A DNA stretch of 64,000 nucleotides, from positions 1,074,008-1,138,007 of the forward strand of contig NZ_JACHHZ010000003.1 in the NCBI RefSeq assembly GCF_014202975.1, in the 5' to 3' direction. Below the pieces are notes generated by a model. That model saw nothing but the letters and a program-made list of their open reading frames with translations. It was not told the origin of the DNA and ran no database searches. How positions within the stretch are numbered: the stretch's first letter is position 1; every line of letters starts with the position of its first letter. This stretch comes from Povalibacter uvarum (GTDB taxonomy: Bacteria > Pseudomonadota > Gammaproteobacteria > Steroidobacterales > Steroidobacteraceae). Below are positions 57,228 to 64,000 of this stretch, in pieces. The position numbers were made by a program, and so were the translations under genes.

Positions 57228-57788
57228 TCACCGATCTTTGATGATCAGTTTGCCGTCCTGCCAATCGATATCACGGGAATGGGCGCCTTCGCGGCCGGCG
57301 CGCCGGTCCTCGAAATAGCGGCGCAGCGCGAATTCCACGCTCAGGAACGCGATATCGCTCCAGGGAATCTCTTCTTCGTCGTAAAGCTTCACTTCGAGGC
57401 TTTCGGGACCGACGCCGAAGTTCGTATCGAGCAGGCGCGCGCGATACATGATGTGAACCTGATGCGCGCGAATGACGTTGACGATCGCCAGCAGAGAGCC
57501 GATCTCGACGTTGGCCAGTGCTTCCTCCATCGCTTCACGTGCCGCGCCGTCCTGGACTGCTTCGCCGTTCTCCATGAAACCGGCGGGAAGCGTCCAGTAA
57601 CCGCGCCGCGGCTCGATCGCGCGCTTGCACAGGAGGATTCGTCCCTGCCACTCGGGCACGCAGCCCGCGATGATGCGTGGGTTCTGATAGTGAATGGTCT
57701 TGCACACTGTGCAGACGTGACGCGGCAGATGATCCCCGTCGGGGATGATGGACTCGACCGGGGCGCCGCAGGTGGAACAGAACTTCAT
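57228..57788 (-). CDS. Nudix hydrolase with N-terminal zinc ribbon
   Basis: A 186-residue protein. An N-terminal zinc ribbon (FCSTCGAPV and HVCTVCKTIHYQNP) is followed by a Nudix domain (about 40-150: GYWTLPAGFMENGEAVQDGAAREAMEEAL). The ribbon plus Nudix layout resembles NADH pyrophosphatase (NudC) but the protein is shorter and lacks the usual SQPWPFPxS motif. In the Nudix box the late Gly of REUxEExGU is replaced (EEALAN), an atypical feature. It probably hydrolyses a nucleoside diphosphate derivative in the cytoplasm. Confidence 0.85.
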   Translation of the reverse strand: MKFCSTCGAPVESIIPDGDHLPRHVCTVCKTIHYQNPRIIAGCVPEWQGRILLCKRAIEPRRGYWTLPAGFMENGEAVQDGAAREAMEEALANVEIGSLLAIVNVIRAHQVHIMYRARLLDTNFGVGPESLEVKLYDEEEIPWSDIAFLSVEFALRRYFEDRRAGREGAHSRDIDWQDGKLIIKDR

Positions 57789-57851
57789 GAGCGGGGATGT
57801 GACTGCAACGAGCGGATGGTAGCAACTCCGCCGCGAGTCGGGGAATGCAGG

Positions 57852-58838
57852 TCAGTTCAGGGCGTTGACCGGATACTCGTTCACATAGGCCGGCCGCGGA
57901 AGGATCAATTCCCGCAGATCTCTGCCGTCGCGGCGTATTCGCCACACATTGAACAGTCCGGGCGTCTTCGGCGGCAGGCGATGAAAGTAGATGTGGCTGG
58001 AGTCGATCGACCATGCCGGCTTGGAGTTGATGCCGCCATCGTCGATCACCGTGCGGATGCTGCTGCCGTCGGTGTTCATCAGCCGGATACTCCAGTGGGT
58101 GATGCCACCGGTGTTTTCCAGCCATGCGATGTTTCCACTGCCCGGAAAGCCGCGCGTATCCGGTGAGTAGTAGGGGTCGAAGTCGGGCCTGTCGTTGAAG
58201 GTCAGTCGCGTTTCATCCGTTCCGTCGCGGCGGATGCGATAGATCTCGTAGCTGCCTCGCAGGCACCAGGCGCGCGGACAGCCGACGAACAGCAGGTACT
58301 CGCCATCGGGTTTCCAACTCGGATCGATATTCGTGCCAGGGCGATTGCCGCCGCGCCCGTTGCTCGTCAGTCGAACAGGGTTCGTGCCGTCGGCGTCGAC
58401 GATGAAGATCTGCGGATTCGAAGTCGGGCCCGCGACGAGCGCAATCTGCTTGCCGTCCGGAGACCATTCGGGATGCGCCTGCAGCTTCCATCCGTTCGCC
58501 CGATGAGGAAGGATCGCTCGCGCCTCCGATCCATCGGCGTTCATGACCCAGGTGCTCGCATGGGCGTAGTCGTCGTGCTTCCCCTTCGGCGCGCGCACGA
58601 ACAGGATCTTGCGGCGGTCCGGCGATGGTTTCGGCCACCAACTGTCGTGATTCGAATCGCGAGTGAGCCGCAACTCGCCTGTGCCGTCGGTGTTCGCGCG
58701 AAAGATCTCGTAGTTGCCGGTGCGGTTCGAATTGAAGAGCAGGGTCTGCTGCGGTAGTGCTTCAGCGGAGTGAGTGATGTCCGCGAGCAGCACCGTCAGT
58801 GCGAACAGATACCGTGGTTCGAAGAGTTTCATCGCCAT
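57852..58838 (-). CDS. Exported beta-propeller protein with TolB/PD40-like repeats
   Basis: A 328-residue protein with a short hydrophobic leader (YLFALTVLLADITHSAEA). It has at least five WD40-like PD40 repeats of the TolB type: LLFNSNRTGNYEIFRANTDG, PKPSPDRRKILFV, PEWSPDGKQIALVAG, PSWKPDGEYLLFVG and KPAWSIDSSHIYF. The [NR]xDGTxxxxLT turn recurs. It probably folds as a six-bladed propeller in the periplasm. It is not TolB itself: no tol genes lie nearby and the TolB N-terminal domain is missing. Ligand unknown. Confidence 0.82.
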   Translation of the reverse strand: MAMKLFEPRYLFALTVLLADITHSAEALPQQTLLFNSNRTGNYEIFRANTDGTGELRLTRDSNHDSWWPKPSPDRRKILFVRAPKGKHDDYAHASTWVMNADGSEARAILPHRANGWKLQAHPEWSPDGKQIALVAGPTSNPQIFIVDADGTNPVRLTSNGRGGNRPGTNIDPSWKPDGEYLLFVGCPRAWCLRGSYEIYRIRRDGTDETRLTFNDRPDFDPYYSPDTRGFPGSGNIAWLENTGGITHWSIRLMNTDGSSIRTVIDDGGINSKPAWSIDSSHIYFHRLPPKTPGLFNVWRIRRDGRDLRELILPRPAYVNEYPVNALN

Positions 58839-58946
58839 CCTCTGCGGTGAATCCGCCGCAACTCTAGCTCACCCTCGGGAAGACGCACCACCCGGAACAT
58901 CGCCGGGGATGCCACGTTGACTCTTGCATCAGGGCGGAGAAACGCC

Positions 58947-59393
58947 ATGACAAACCTGTGTAAGAGATCGGCGACGGCAGCGTGCGTGGTTTGCAGCTCG
59001 CTTGCGTTTACAGTTTTCGCCGACGACAAGCCGGCATCCTCGGGCGAAGAGGAAATGAAGCTCATGGACGAGAGCCGCGATGGCAGGATCACATCCGCCG
59101 AGCACGCGGCCGGTGCCAGGCAGCTGTTTCTCAAGATGGATACGGATCACGATGGCATCGTGACCGAGGGCGAGATGCAGATCGCCCAGAAGACGATGTT
59201 GACCAAACCCAGCAAGACGAAACCCGCGGCGGAGAAGATCAAGGTCATCGATACGAATCAGGACGGCAGCCTGAGTGCGGAAGAGCACGCCGACGGCGCA
59301 CGGCGCATGTTCATGGCGATGGATGCAGATGGGGATGGTCAGCTGACTGTTGCGGAGGTCCAGGCGGGGCACGACAAGATGCTGCGGGAGTAG
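58947..59393 (+). CDS. Exported EF-hand calcium-binding protein
   Basis: A 148-residue protein from ATG 58947 with a GGAGA site; the upstream ATG at 58917 would disrupt the signal peptide. The leader CKRSATAACVVCSSLAFTVFA precedes four EF-hand-type loops: DESRDGRITSAE, DTDHDGIVTEGE, DTNQDGSLSAEE and DADGDGQLTVAE. The acidic spacing at positions 1, 3, 5 and 12 is intact in all four. It probably binds calcium in the periplasm. It is divergent from the propeller protein gene by about 108 bp, but a joint role is only a guess. Confidence 0.85.
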   Translation: MTNLCKRSATAACVVCSSLAFTVFADDKPASSGEEEMKLMDESRDGRITSAEHAAGARQLFLKMDTDHDGIVTEGEMQIAQKTMLTKPSKTKPAAEKIKVIDTNQDGSLSAEEHADGARRMFMAMDADGDGQLTVAEVQAGHDKMLRE

Positions 59394-59524
59394 TGGGGGC
59401 GGCGGCTCCCTGGCGTTGTTCACGGCATGTCCAGGCGTTAGAGTTGAGAGAAGGCCGTGCATGCCCCGGGCTTGGAGAAGAACAATGATCGGGGCCAGCG
59501 ATCGGCCGCGAATGAGAGCATCCA

Positions 59525-59935
59525 ATGACCCAGCGAATCGGCCTCATCTCACTGGTCGTCGACAGCTACGATGACGCGCTTGAATTCTTCGTCGGGAAGC
59601 TGGGTTTCGTTCTGCTCGAAGATACCTTTGTCCCGGAACAATCGAAGCGATGGGTCGTGGTTGCACCGCCGGGAGCAACTGAGTCGCGACTGCTACTTGC
59701 GCAGGCTTCGACAGAGGTTCAGAAATCCCGGGTAGGGTCACAGACGGGCGGGCGGGTGTTCCTGTTTCTCTATACGGACAACTTCGACAGGGACTACGAG
59801 CGATACAAAGCGAATGGCGTGGTCTTCGTTCGCGAGCCGAAGAAAGAAACCTATGGCACCGTGGCGGTGTTCAAGGATCTCTACGGAAACCTGTGGGATC
59901 TGCTCGAGCCGAGCGAAGCGAATCAGAGCGCGTGA
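59525..59935 (+). CDS. VOC-superfamily (glyoxalase/dioxygenase fold) protein
   Basis: A 136-residue protein with the paired beta-alpha-beta-beta-beta pattern: IGLISLVVDSYDDALEFFVGKLGFVLLED in the first half, and TDNFDRDYERYKANGVVF, TYGTVAVFKDLYGNLWDLLEP in the second. The DxxGNxWDLLE end is common in glyoxalase-like and bleomycin-resistance-like proteins. Substrate unknown. It is first in a block of short, unrelated genes that runs to the right edge. Confidence 0.82.
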   Translation: MTQRIGLISLVVDSYDDALEFFVGKLGFVLLEDTFVPEQSKRWVVVAPPGATESRLLLAQASTEVQKSRVGSQTGGRVFLFLYTDNFDRDYERYKANGVVFVREPKKETYGTVAVFKDLYGNLWDLLEPSEANQSA

Positions 59936-60189
59936 TGACGTCGCCACCAGACGAGCACTGAAGTCGGTATGACACATAGCTCCGTTCCCATACTGGTGGA
60001 GAAAGTGGTCAGGGCGGCGTCGATCCAACCGAACAGGAACGCAGTCGACAGCAATACCGCTAGCAAGCTGCTTCATCAGTGAGGCGTGACTTCGTTCAGT
60101 CATGAATGCGTCACGCACATGTCAAATGACCGTTGCGTGCAGTGCATAGGCTTCCCCGGTCCTGTCCCAATCAAACCGGAGGATTCACG

Positions 60190-61509
60190 ATGCCTATTTC
60201 CCTGCGCGCCACGACGACTGTCGGGCTGAGCTTGTTCGCCCTCGCCGTTACGTTGGCGAATGCCGACGATCGCAACCACGACTGGGATGGACACGGGCGG
60301 AACGAAGCTTTGATCCAGGTCGGACCGCGAGCGGCCTACCTCGTCGACGGCATGGACGATGGCGCGCTCAAGAGGAAGCTGCAGTCGTGTGAGAACAAAC
60401 CCGTCAAGCGTACGAACTGGTCGATCGCGCATCGTGGCGCGCCGTTGCAGTTCCCCGAGCACACGCGGGAGTCGTATGAGGCTGGTGCGCTCATGGGTGC
60501 CGGCATCGTCGAGTGTGACGTCACGTTCACGAGCGACGGCGCACTTGTCTGCCGCCACGCGCAGAATGATCTGCACACCACCACCAACATTCTCGTATCG
60601 CCGTACGCGGACCGATGCATCAAGCCCTTCACTCCCGCTATTCTCGACGCCAATGGCGGCGTAACGAAGGCGGCTTCAGCGGAGTGTCGTACGTCCGAAC
60701 TGACACTCGATGAGTTCAAGACGCTGCGCGGCAAGATGGACGCTTCCTACTCCGCAGCGACGACGCCGCAGCAGTATCAGGGCGGGACAGCCGCCTGGCG
60801 CACGGATCTCTACGCAGGTCGTGGCACGCTCGTGACCTTCGCGGAAAGCATCAAGCTCAATAAGAGTCTCGGAGTGAAGCACACGCCGGAGCTGAAGGCC
60901 GGCGACGCTGCGTCCATCGCCGCTGTGTTCGGCAGCCAGGATCGATACGCTCAGGCACTCATCGACGATCTCCGGGCGAATGGCGTGCGGCCGAAGGATG
61001 CGTATCCGCAGTCATTCAATCCGAACGATGTTCTCTACTGGGTGCGCAACAGCGCATACGGCGATCAGGCTGTGTTCCTCGTGGACTACAACGCCGCGAC
61101 GGACAACATCGTTCTCTTCGACACCACGGGCAAGCAGCTCCTGACTCGCGAAGAGCAAAACGCCTTCTTCAAGTCGTTGCGCCAGTCGGGCGTGAAGATC
61201 GTCGCGCCGTCGTTCAACGCGTTGCTGACTGTCCAAGGCAACCGCATCGTCCCGACCGTGCTCGCCAAGGATCTGAGGGCGATGGGATTCGATCTGATCA
61301 GCTGGAGCTTTGAGCGGACCGATCTGCGCAAGGGTGCGGCCGGTGTCGGTGGCTACTACGACTTCGACCCGACCGGTGCCGTCATCAAAAAGGACAGCGA
61401 CATGTACAAGGCGCTGGACGTGCTCGCGAAGGACGTGAAGCTGATCGGCATGTTCTCGGACTGGCCGGGCACGGTCAGCTACTACGCCAGCTGCATGGGT
61501 CTGCAGTAA
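60190..61509 (+). CDS. Exported glycerophosphodiester phosphodiesterase-like protein
   Basis: A 439-residue protein from ATG 60190 with a GGAGGA ribosome site. The signal peptide LRATTTVGLSLFALAVTLANA is clear. The GDPD core starts at WSIAHRGAPLQFPEHTRESYEAGALMGAGIVECDVTFTSDGALVCRHAQNDL, which holds the HRG, the ECDV metal site and the RHA(Q) position. VKHTPELKAG and LISWSFERTDL fit the later barrel strands. It hydrolyses glycerophosphodiesters or related lipids outside the cytoplasm. The long inserts (about 439 residues against the usual 250-330) resemble secreted GlpQ-like enzymes. Confidence 0.9.
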   Translation: MPISLRATTTVGLSLFALAVTLANADDRNHDWDGHGRNEALIQVGPRAAYLVDGMDDGALKRKLQSCENKPVKRTNWSIAHRGAPLQFPEHTRESYEAGALMGAGIVECDVTFTSDGALVCRHAQNDLHTTTNILVSPYADRCIKPFTPAILDANGGVTKAASAECRTSELTLDEFKTLRGKMDASYSAATTPQQYQGGTAAWRTDLYAGRGTLVTFAESIKLNKSLGVKHTPELKAGDAASIAAVFGSQDRYAQALIDDLRANGVRPKDAYPQSFNPNDVLYWVRNSAYGDQAVFLVDYNAATDNIVLFDTTGKQLLTREEQNAFFKSLRQSGVKIVAPSFNALLTVQGNRIVPTVLAKDLRAMGFDLISWSFERTDLRKGAAGVGGYYDFDPTGAVIKKDSDMYKALDVLAKDVKLIGMFSDWPGTVSYYASCMGLQ

Positions 61510-61522
61510 CACACAGCCATGC

Positions 61523-61554
61523 GGAGGAGCCGGCCCGTCGCCGGTTCCTCCTTT
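61523..61554 (+). terminator. Terminator hairpin after the phosphodiesterase gene
   Basis: GGAGGAGCCGGC (61523-61534) pairs with GCCGGTTCCTCC (61540-61551), one G:T pair and a 5-nt loop, followed by TTT. The stem is strong but the T-run is short. Confidence 0.65.
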
Positions 61555-61629
61555 GGCGATACGAAGCCCACGACGATGGGCGGTCGACGGCGCACGGGTG
61601 TTATGCAAAGGAACCGTCTCCGCCTTCGG

Positions 61630-61687
61630 GCGAGGCGGATTGCCTGGAATTTAGGTACGCTGAGGAGAAATGCCGACTTCGGATTTC
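61630..61687. repeat. 58-bp intergenic repeat, copy A
   Basis: GCGAGGCGGATTG-C-CTGGAATTTAGGTACGCT (61630-61661), then 8 bp, ATGCCG, 6 bp, GATTTC. It aligns without gaps to 63744-63801 (about 50 of 58 positions; 31 of the first 32). Both copies lie in gaps of the accessory block. They could be promoters or cassette-boundary sequence; in one frame both encode the short string ARRIxWNLGTL. Confidence 0.75.
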
Positions 61688-61746
61688 GCGATAGCGCCAA
61701 TGAACGACACGCTCCAGTACGTCCCGGATGCGCTAGGGCGCTAGAT

Positions 61747-62301
61747 ATGCCGCGGAAACGTCGAGGATCCATCGGTGCCGACGAGCTCATGAAGCAGCTC
61801 GCGAACGACCCTGAATATCAGGCGAGGATTGCCGAACGAGATCGAAAGATTGCAGCGATGGTGCGGGAGTGCGCCGATGAGGAGGCTCTCATTGCCTCGG
61901 AGGCTGCAAGGCTCGGATACAGGATCGAGTCCGTTTGGGATTTTGTGAACAACGATCCGCACCCGTTTCTGCCGCGCCCCTTCGTTGGGCCTTACGAGCG
62001 AGCCTACCCACTCCTCGTGCGGCATCTGAAGTTGCCGCATCACCACCGCGTTCGCGAAGGTATCGTCCGCGCTCTCACTGTCCGTGACGGAGGCGATCTC
62101 GTCTCGGAAGCCCTCTTGCACGAGTTTCATTCGGAGAAGGATCCCGAGCTACGGTGGGTCATTGCGAACGCATTGATCACGGCAATGCCGTACCATCGGC
62201 GTCGGAAGGTTCCGGAGATCGCTGAAGTGCGCTACGGAAAGAAGCGCTCTGATAAATCGCCGCACAGAACGCGTTCAAAGCAGCGTCCCTCCGAGTGGTA
62301 G
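61747..62301 (+). CDS. Hypothetical protein, basic and helical
   Basis: A 184-residue protein from ATG 61747, chosen because the longer frame runs through the 58-bp intergenic repeat. I do not recognise the family. The N-terminus is rich in charged residues (DPEYQARIAERDRKIAAMVRECADEEA). The middle shows SVWDFVNNDPHPFLPRPFVGPYERAYPLLVRHL and HHRVREGIVRALTVRDGGDLVSEALLHEFHSEKDPELRWVIANALITA, which looks like a pair of HEAT-type helical repeats. The tail is Lys/Arg-rich. Cytoplasmic. Proteins of this kind often occur as immunity-like or accessory genes, but nothing here settles a role. Confidence 0.7.
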   Translation: MPRKRRGSIGADELMKQLANDPEYQARIAERDRKIAAMVRECADEEALIASEAARLGYRIESVWDFVNNDPHPFLPRPFVGPYERAYPLLVRHLKLPHHHRVREGIVRALTVRDGGDLVSEALLHEFHSEKDPELRWVIANALITAMPYHRRRKVPEIAEVRYGKKRSDKSPHRTRSKQRPSEW

Positions 62302-62425
62302 CGTCAGAGACATATGCCAACTAGCGCTCCTCAACAGATTCATGCACGCGGACGTGCGAAATCGCACTCGCGTGAGCAATGACAAGCCACTGAGGGGCAT
62401 CTCGTCGACTCGAACGGAGGACTTC

Positions 62426-62983
62426 ATGGGACTCTTGACCTTCACTATGAACGTCACGCTGGACGGTTGCGTCGACCACCAGGAAGGAATCGCGGACGAC
62501 GAGACGCACGCCTTCTTCACGCGCCTAATGGACGAGAGCGGGGCCATGCTGTGGGGGCGTGTTACCTACGAGATGATGGAGAGCCACTGGCCGGCGGTCG
62601 CTCGCGGCGACGCTGAGGCGCCGCCAGCGATGCGCGAGTGGGCGGTAAAGCTGGAGACCAAGCCGAAGTATGTGGTGTCTTCGACGCGAATGGACTTCCC
62701 GTGGACCAACAGCCATCGCGTCGCTGGCGACCTGCGCGCGGGCGTGCAGAAGCTCAAGGACGCGACTCCGGACGGCGTGCTCCTCTGTAGCGGCAAGCTC
62801 GCGACCGAACTGGACCGGCTGGATCTGATCGACGAGTACAAGTTGCTCGTCCATCCCAGAATCGCGGGTCACGGCCCGACCCTGTACGAGAGCGGGCTAC
62901 CCAGCACGCGACGGCTCGAATTGGTCTCCGCGAAACCGCTACGCAGCGGCGTGGTCGCCATGCACTACCGGCGCGGGCGTTGA
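62426..62983 (+). CDS. Dihydrofolate reductase-like protein (RibD C-terminal domain family)
   Basis: A 185-residue protein from ATG 62426 with a GGAGGA site. It matches the RibD_C/YyaP-type reductase fold: MGLLTFTMNVTLDGCVDH, MLWGRVTYEMMESHWP, KYVVSSTRMDFPWTNSHRV, LKDATPDGVLLCSGKLATELDRLDLIDEYKLLVHPRIAGHGPTLYE. It is probably an NADPH-dependent reductase; true folate or riboflavin function is unlikely without the matching partner genes. Frequent as a mobile or accessory gene. Confidence 0.85.
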   Translation: MGLLTFTMNVTLDGCVDHQEGIADDETHAFFTRLMDESGAMLWGRVTYEMMESHWPAVARGDAEAPPAMREWAVKLETKPKYVVSSTRMDFPWTNSHRVAGDLRAGVQKLKDATPDGVLLCSGKLATELDRLDLIDEYKLLVHPRIAGHGPTLYESGLPSTRRLELVSAKPLRSGVVAMHYRRGR

Positions 62984-63023
62984 CTCGGATGGATCACGGC
63001 GCCTACGTCCAAGGAGAACGCGC

Positions 63024-63395
63024 ATGCCGCGCATCGTTCCGATTCTGAACATTGGTAGTTACGACGAAGCGAAGGTCTACTACGTCGACTGGCTTGGATT
63101 CAGTATCGATTGGGAGTTTCGTTTCGAGCCGACCCTGCCCGTCTATATGCAGGTGTCTCGCGATGGGCTCGTGCTTCATCTTTCGGAGCACAAGGGAGGC
63201 AACTTCGGCCCCGCAATGTGCCACGTGGAGGTCGATGACCTGGACGCTCTGATGGCGGAGTGGAAAAGCAGGCGTCCGGATTTCACCCAGGAGATCGAGA
63301 TCGCACCCTGGAACGCCAAGCATATTTCTCTGAAAGACCCGTTCGGGAACATGCTGGGCATCAACCAGAACTTGCCCACGCCGTCGGAGACTTAA
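63024..63395 (+). CDS. Glyoxalase/bleomycin-resistance-like VOC protein
   Basis: A 123-residue protein: [76 protein letters not shown] and [17 protein letters not shown]. This matches the glyoxalase-superfamily proteins annotated as bleomycin-resistance-like; actual resistance is not implied. Its stop codon lies inside ACTTAAC (63390-63396), which fits the RYYYAAC core of integron recombination sites, and it overlaps the end of the integrase remnant on the other strand by four bases. Confidence 0.85.
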   Translation: MPRIVPILNIGSYDEAKVYYVDWLGFSIDWEFRFEPTLPVYMQVSRDGLVLHLSEHKGGNFGPAMCHVEVDDLDALMAEWKSRRPDFTQEIEIAPWNAKHISLKDPFGNMLGINQNLPTPSET

Positions 63396-63675
63396 CAGGT
63401 TGCTCGCGGCTCATGCGGGACGTTGTCCATGAGCCAAGTCCACGCCATCGGCGCATTGGGGTACTTGCGCGCGAGCGCGTCGGGGAGTTCAACCAGGGCA
63501 GCCAGGGCTTGCTTGTGCGTCGAAGGGGAGACGTTTCGCTGGACGGCGAGGTCCGCGAGGAACCGTTCGACGTCTGCAGCTCCCAGCGTACGCGGACGTC
63601 GAATGCCACGAAGCGGACGAAGCGACGCACCCAGGTACGACGATCGAGATCAATGGTTCTTATGGCAAAAACCAT
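63392..63675 (-). pseudogene. Integron-type tyrosine recombinase remnant (intI), frameshifted with an internal deletion
   Basis: Reading the minus strand, one frame gives [22 protein letters not shown]. After a shift near 63598 another frame gives [56 protein letters not shown] and a stop at 63392-63394. The first parts match the N-terminal arm and core-binding domain of IntI/XerC-type recombinases. [13 protein letters not shown] is the IntI-specific segment that distinguishes integron integrases from XerC/D. The jump from QALAALV straight to [13 protein letters not shown] means about 130 residues, including the first catalytic Arg, are deleted in frame. The C-terminal His-Arg-His-Tyr part is also absent. 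It cannot be active. Confidence 0.8.
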
Positions 63676-63686
63676 TGATCCATCGG

Positions 63687-63869
63687 CGAGGTTTAACGGA
63701 TAGCGCCAGGTTTAATCGCAGCTGTTCTCACCGACGGGTTGAGGCGAGGCGGATTGTCTGGAATTTAGGTACGCTCATGAGCGATGCCGGCGTCAGATTT
63801 CACAATGAGCACCACGGCATACGATCGTGACACGGTCCAGGTTTATCGCCTGGGCTCGAGGTTTAACGG
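63687..63869. repeat. Four GGTTTA-core motifs beside the integrase remnant
   Basis: CGAGGTTTAACGG occurs at 63687-63699 and again at 63857-63869. CAGGTTTAATCGC (63707-63719) and CAGGTTTATCGCC (63838-63850) are related, each about 20 bp from a perfect copy. GTTTAAC fits RYYYAAC. The cluster sits where an integron attI region would lie relative to the remnant's start. Confidence 0.55.
63744..63801. repeat. 58-bp intergenic repeat, copy B
   Basis: The partner of 61630-61687: GCGAGGCGGATTG-T-CTGGAATTTAGGTACGCT, then ATGCCG and GATTTC at the same spacing. It lies between the integrase remnant and the gene at the right edge, inside the GGTTTA motif cluster. Confidence 0.75.
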
Positions 63870-63914
63870 CAGGGTGCTGCTGTCTAAATCAAGTTGGACC
63901 CCAGAAGAGAAGAC

Positions 63915-64000
63915 ATGAAGAAGATCGCCTCGCTACTTGTTGGTCTCGTATTGGCCGCGACATCCGTGGGTCAGACAGCTCCGCCCATCAGCAAATCGCA
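63915..64000 (+). CDS. Start of an exported protein (runs off the right edge)
   Basis: ATG 63915, preceded by AGAAGAGAAG, opens a frame to the window end (28 residues). MKKIASLLVGLVLAATSVGQTA is a clear signal peptide with cleavage near the end of the hydrophobic stretch. Nothing of the mature protein beyond PPISKS is visible, so no function can be given. Confidence 0.7.
   Translation, partial: MKKIASLLVGLVLAATSVGQTAPPISKS

Noticed and set aside
59431..59446. GGCGTTAGAGTTG as the end of an attC site
   Set aside because: The last base of the GTTRRRY core does not fit and no upstream RYYYAAC partner is present between the EF-hand gene and this point.
59936..63395. A proven integron cassette array with attC sites after each gene
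   Set aside because: Only isolated RYYYAAC-like strings (for example ACTTAAC at 63390) are visible; I could not find paired cores with the expected folded structure after each gene. Kept as a hypothesis only.

Overview
The window is GC-rich, densely coded chromosomal DNA from a gammaproteobacterium. Three things point there: the order mreB-mreC-mreD-mrdA-mrdB-mltB-rlpA-dac-(dat)-ybeD, gatCAB divergent from mreB, and the xerD-dsbC pair. The TonB/ExbB/ExbD/ExbD/TPR locus, an ArsR-methyltransferase fusion beside metF-metH, and intergenic GC-rich inverted repeats fit the Xanthomonadales/Steroidobacterales part of the class. That lower-level placement is inference. No rRNA, tRNA or CRISPR was found.

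Layout. 0-5.6 kb: a truncated siderophore receptor and a TonB-family gene diverge from a shared Fur-like palindrome, followed by tonB-exbB-exbD-exbD and a TPR protein. 5.7-8.5 kb: lipA, lipB and a quinone oxidoreductase. 8.5-18.9 kb (minus strand): a cell-shape and peptidoglycan cluster (mreBCD, PBP2, RodA, MltB, RlpA, a D,D-carboxypeptidase, a D-amino acid transaminase, YbeD). 19-23.7 kb: gatC, gatA, gatB and hslO. 23.8-29.5 kb: ArsR-type regulator/methyltransferase, metF, metH. 29.6-32.9 kb: a thioesterase, the 3-oxoacid CoA-transferase subunits and an alcohol dehydrogenase. 32.9-38.4 kb: a 1285-residue BTAD/pseudo-cyclase/ATPase/TPR regulator divergent from a TTC38-like TPR protein. 38.6-53.7 kb: zapE, acetoacetyl-CoA synthetase, ETF-ubiquinone oxidoreductase, a paired M16 protease, two SDRs, enoyl-CoA hydratase, methylcrotonyl-CoA carboxylase beta subunit, isovaleryl-CoA dehydrogenase, a GntR regulator and a thiolase. 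Together these outline leucine and acyl-CoA catabolism with electrons passed to quinone. 53.8-59.4 kb: plsC, xerD, dsbC, fdxA, a Nudix hydrolase, a beta-propeller protein and an EF-hand protein. 59.5-64 kb: an accessory-looking block of short genes (two VOC proteins, a GDPD, a RibD/DHFR-like protein, an unknown) ending at a deleted, frameshifted integron-type integrase.

Two signals stand out beyond ordinary genes. First, many intergenic gaps hold short arrays of 7-bp units (CTGGCNN, GGATRGC, GGTGACG) or 9-bp units (CACGGAGNN). They are often arranged as inverted pairs around a spacer, sometimes wrapped around a second, REP-like inverted repeat, and different unit families share the terminus TGGYCAGA. 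Second, the integron-integrase remnant at about 63.5 kb lies beside duplicated intergenic segments, so the right end may be a decayed integron or cassette region. The large regulator carries a cyclase-homology domain that has lost its metal-binding aspartates, a good candidate for a repurposed sensor domain.
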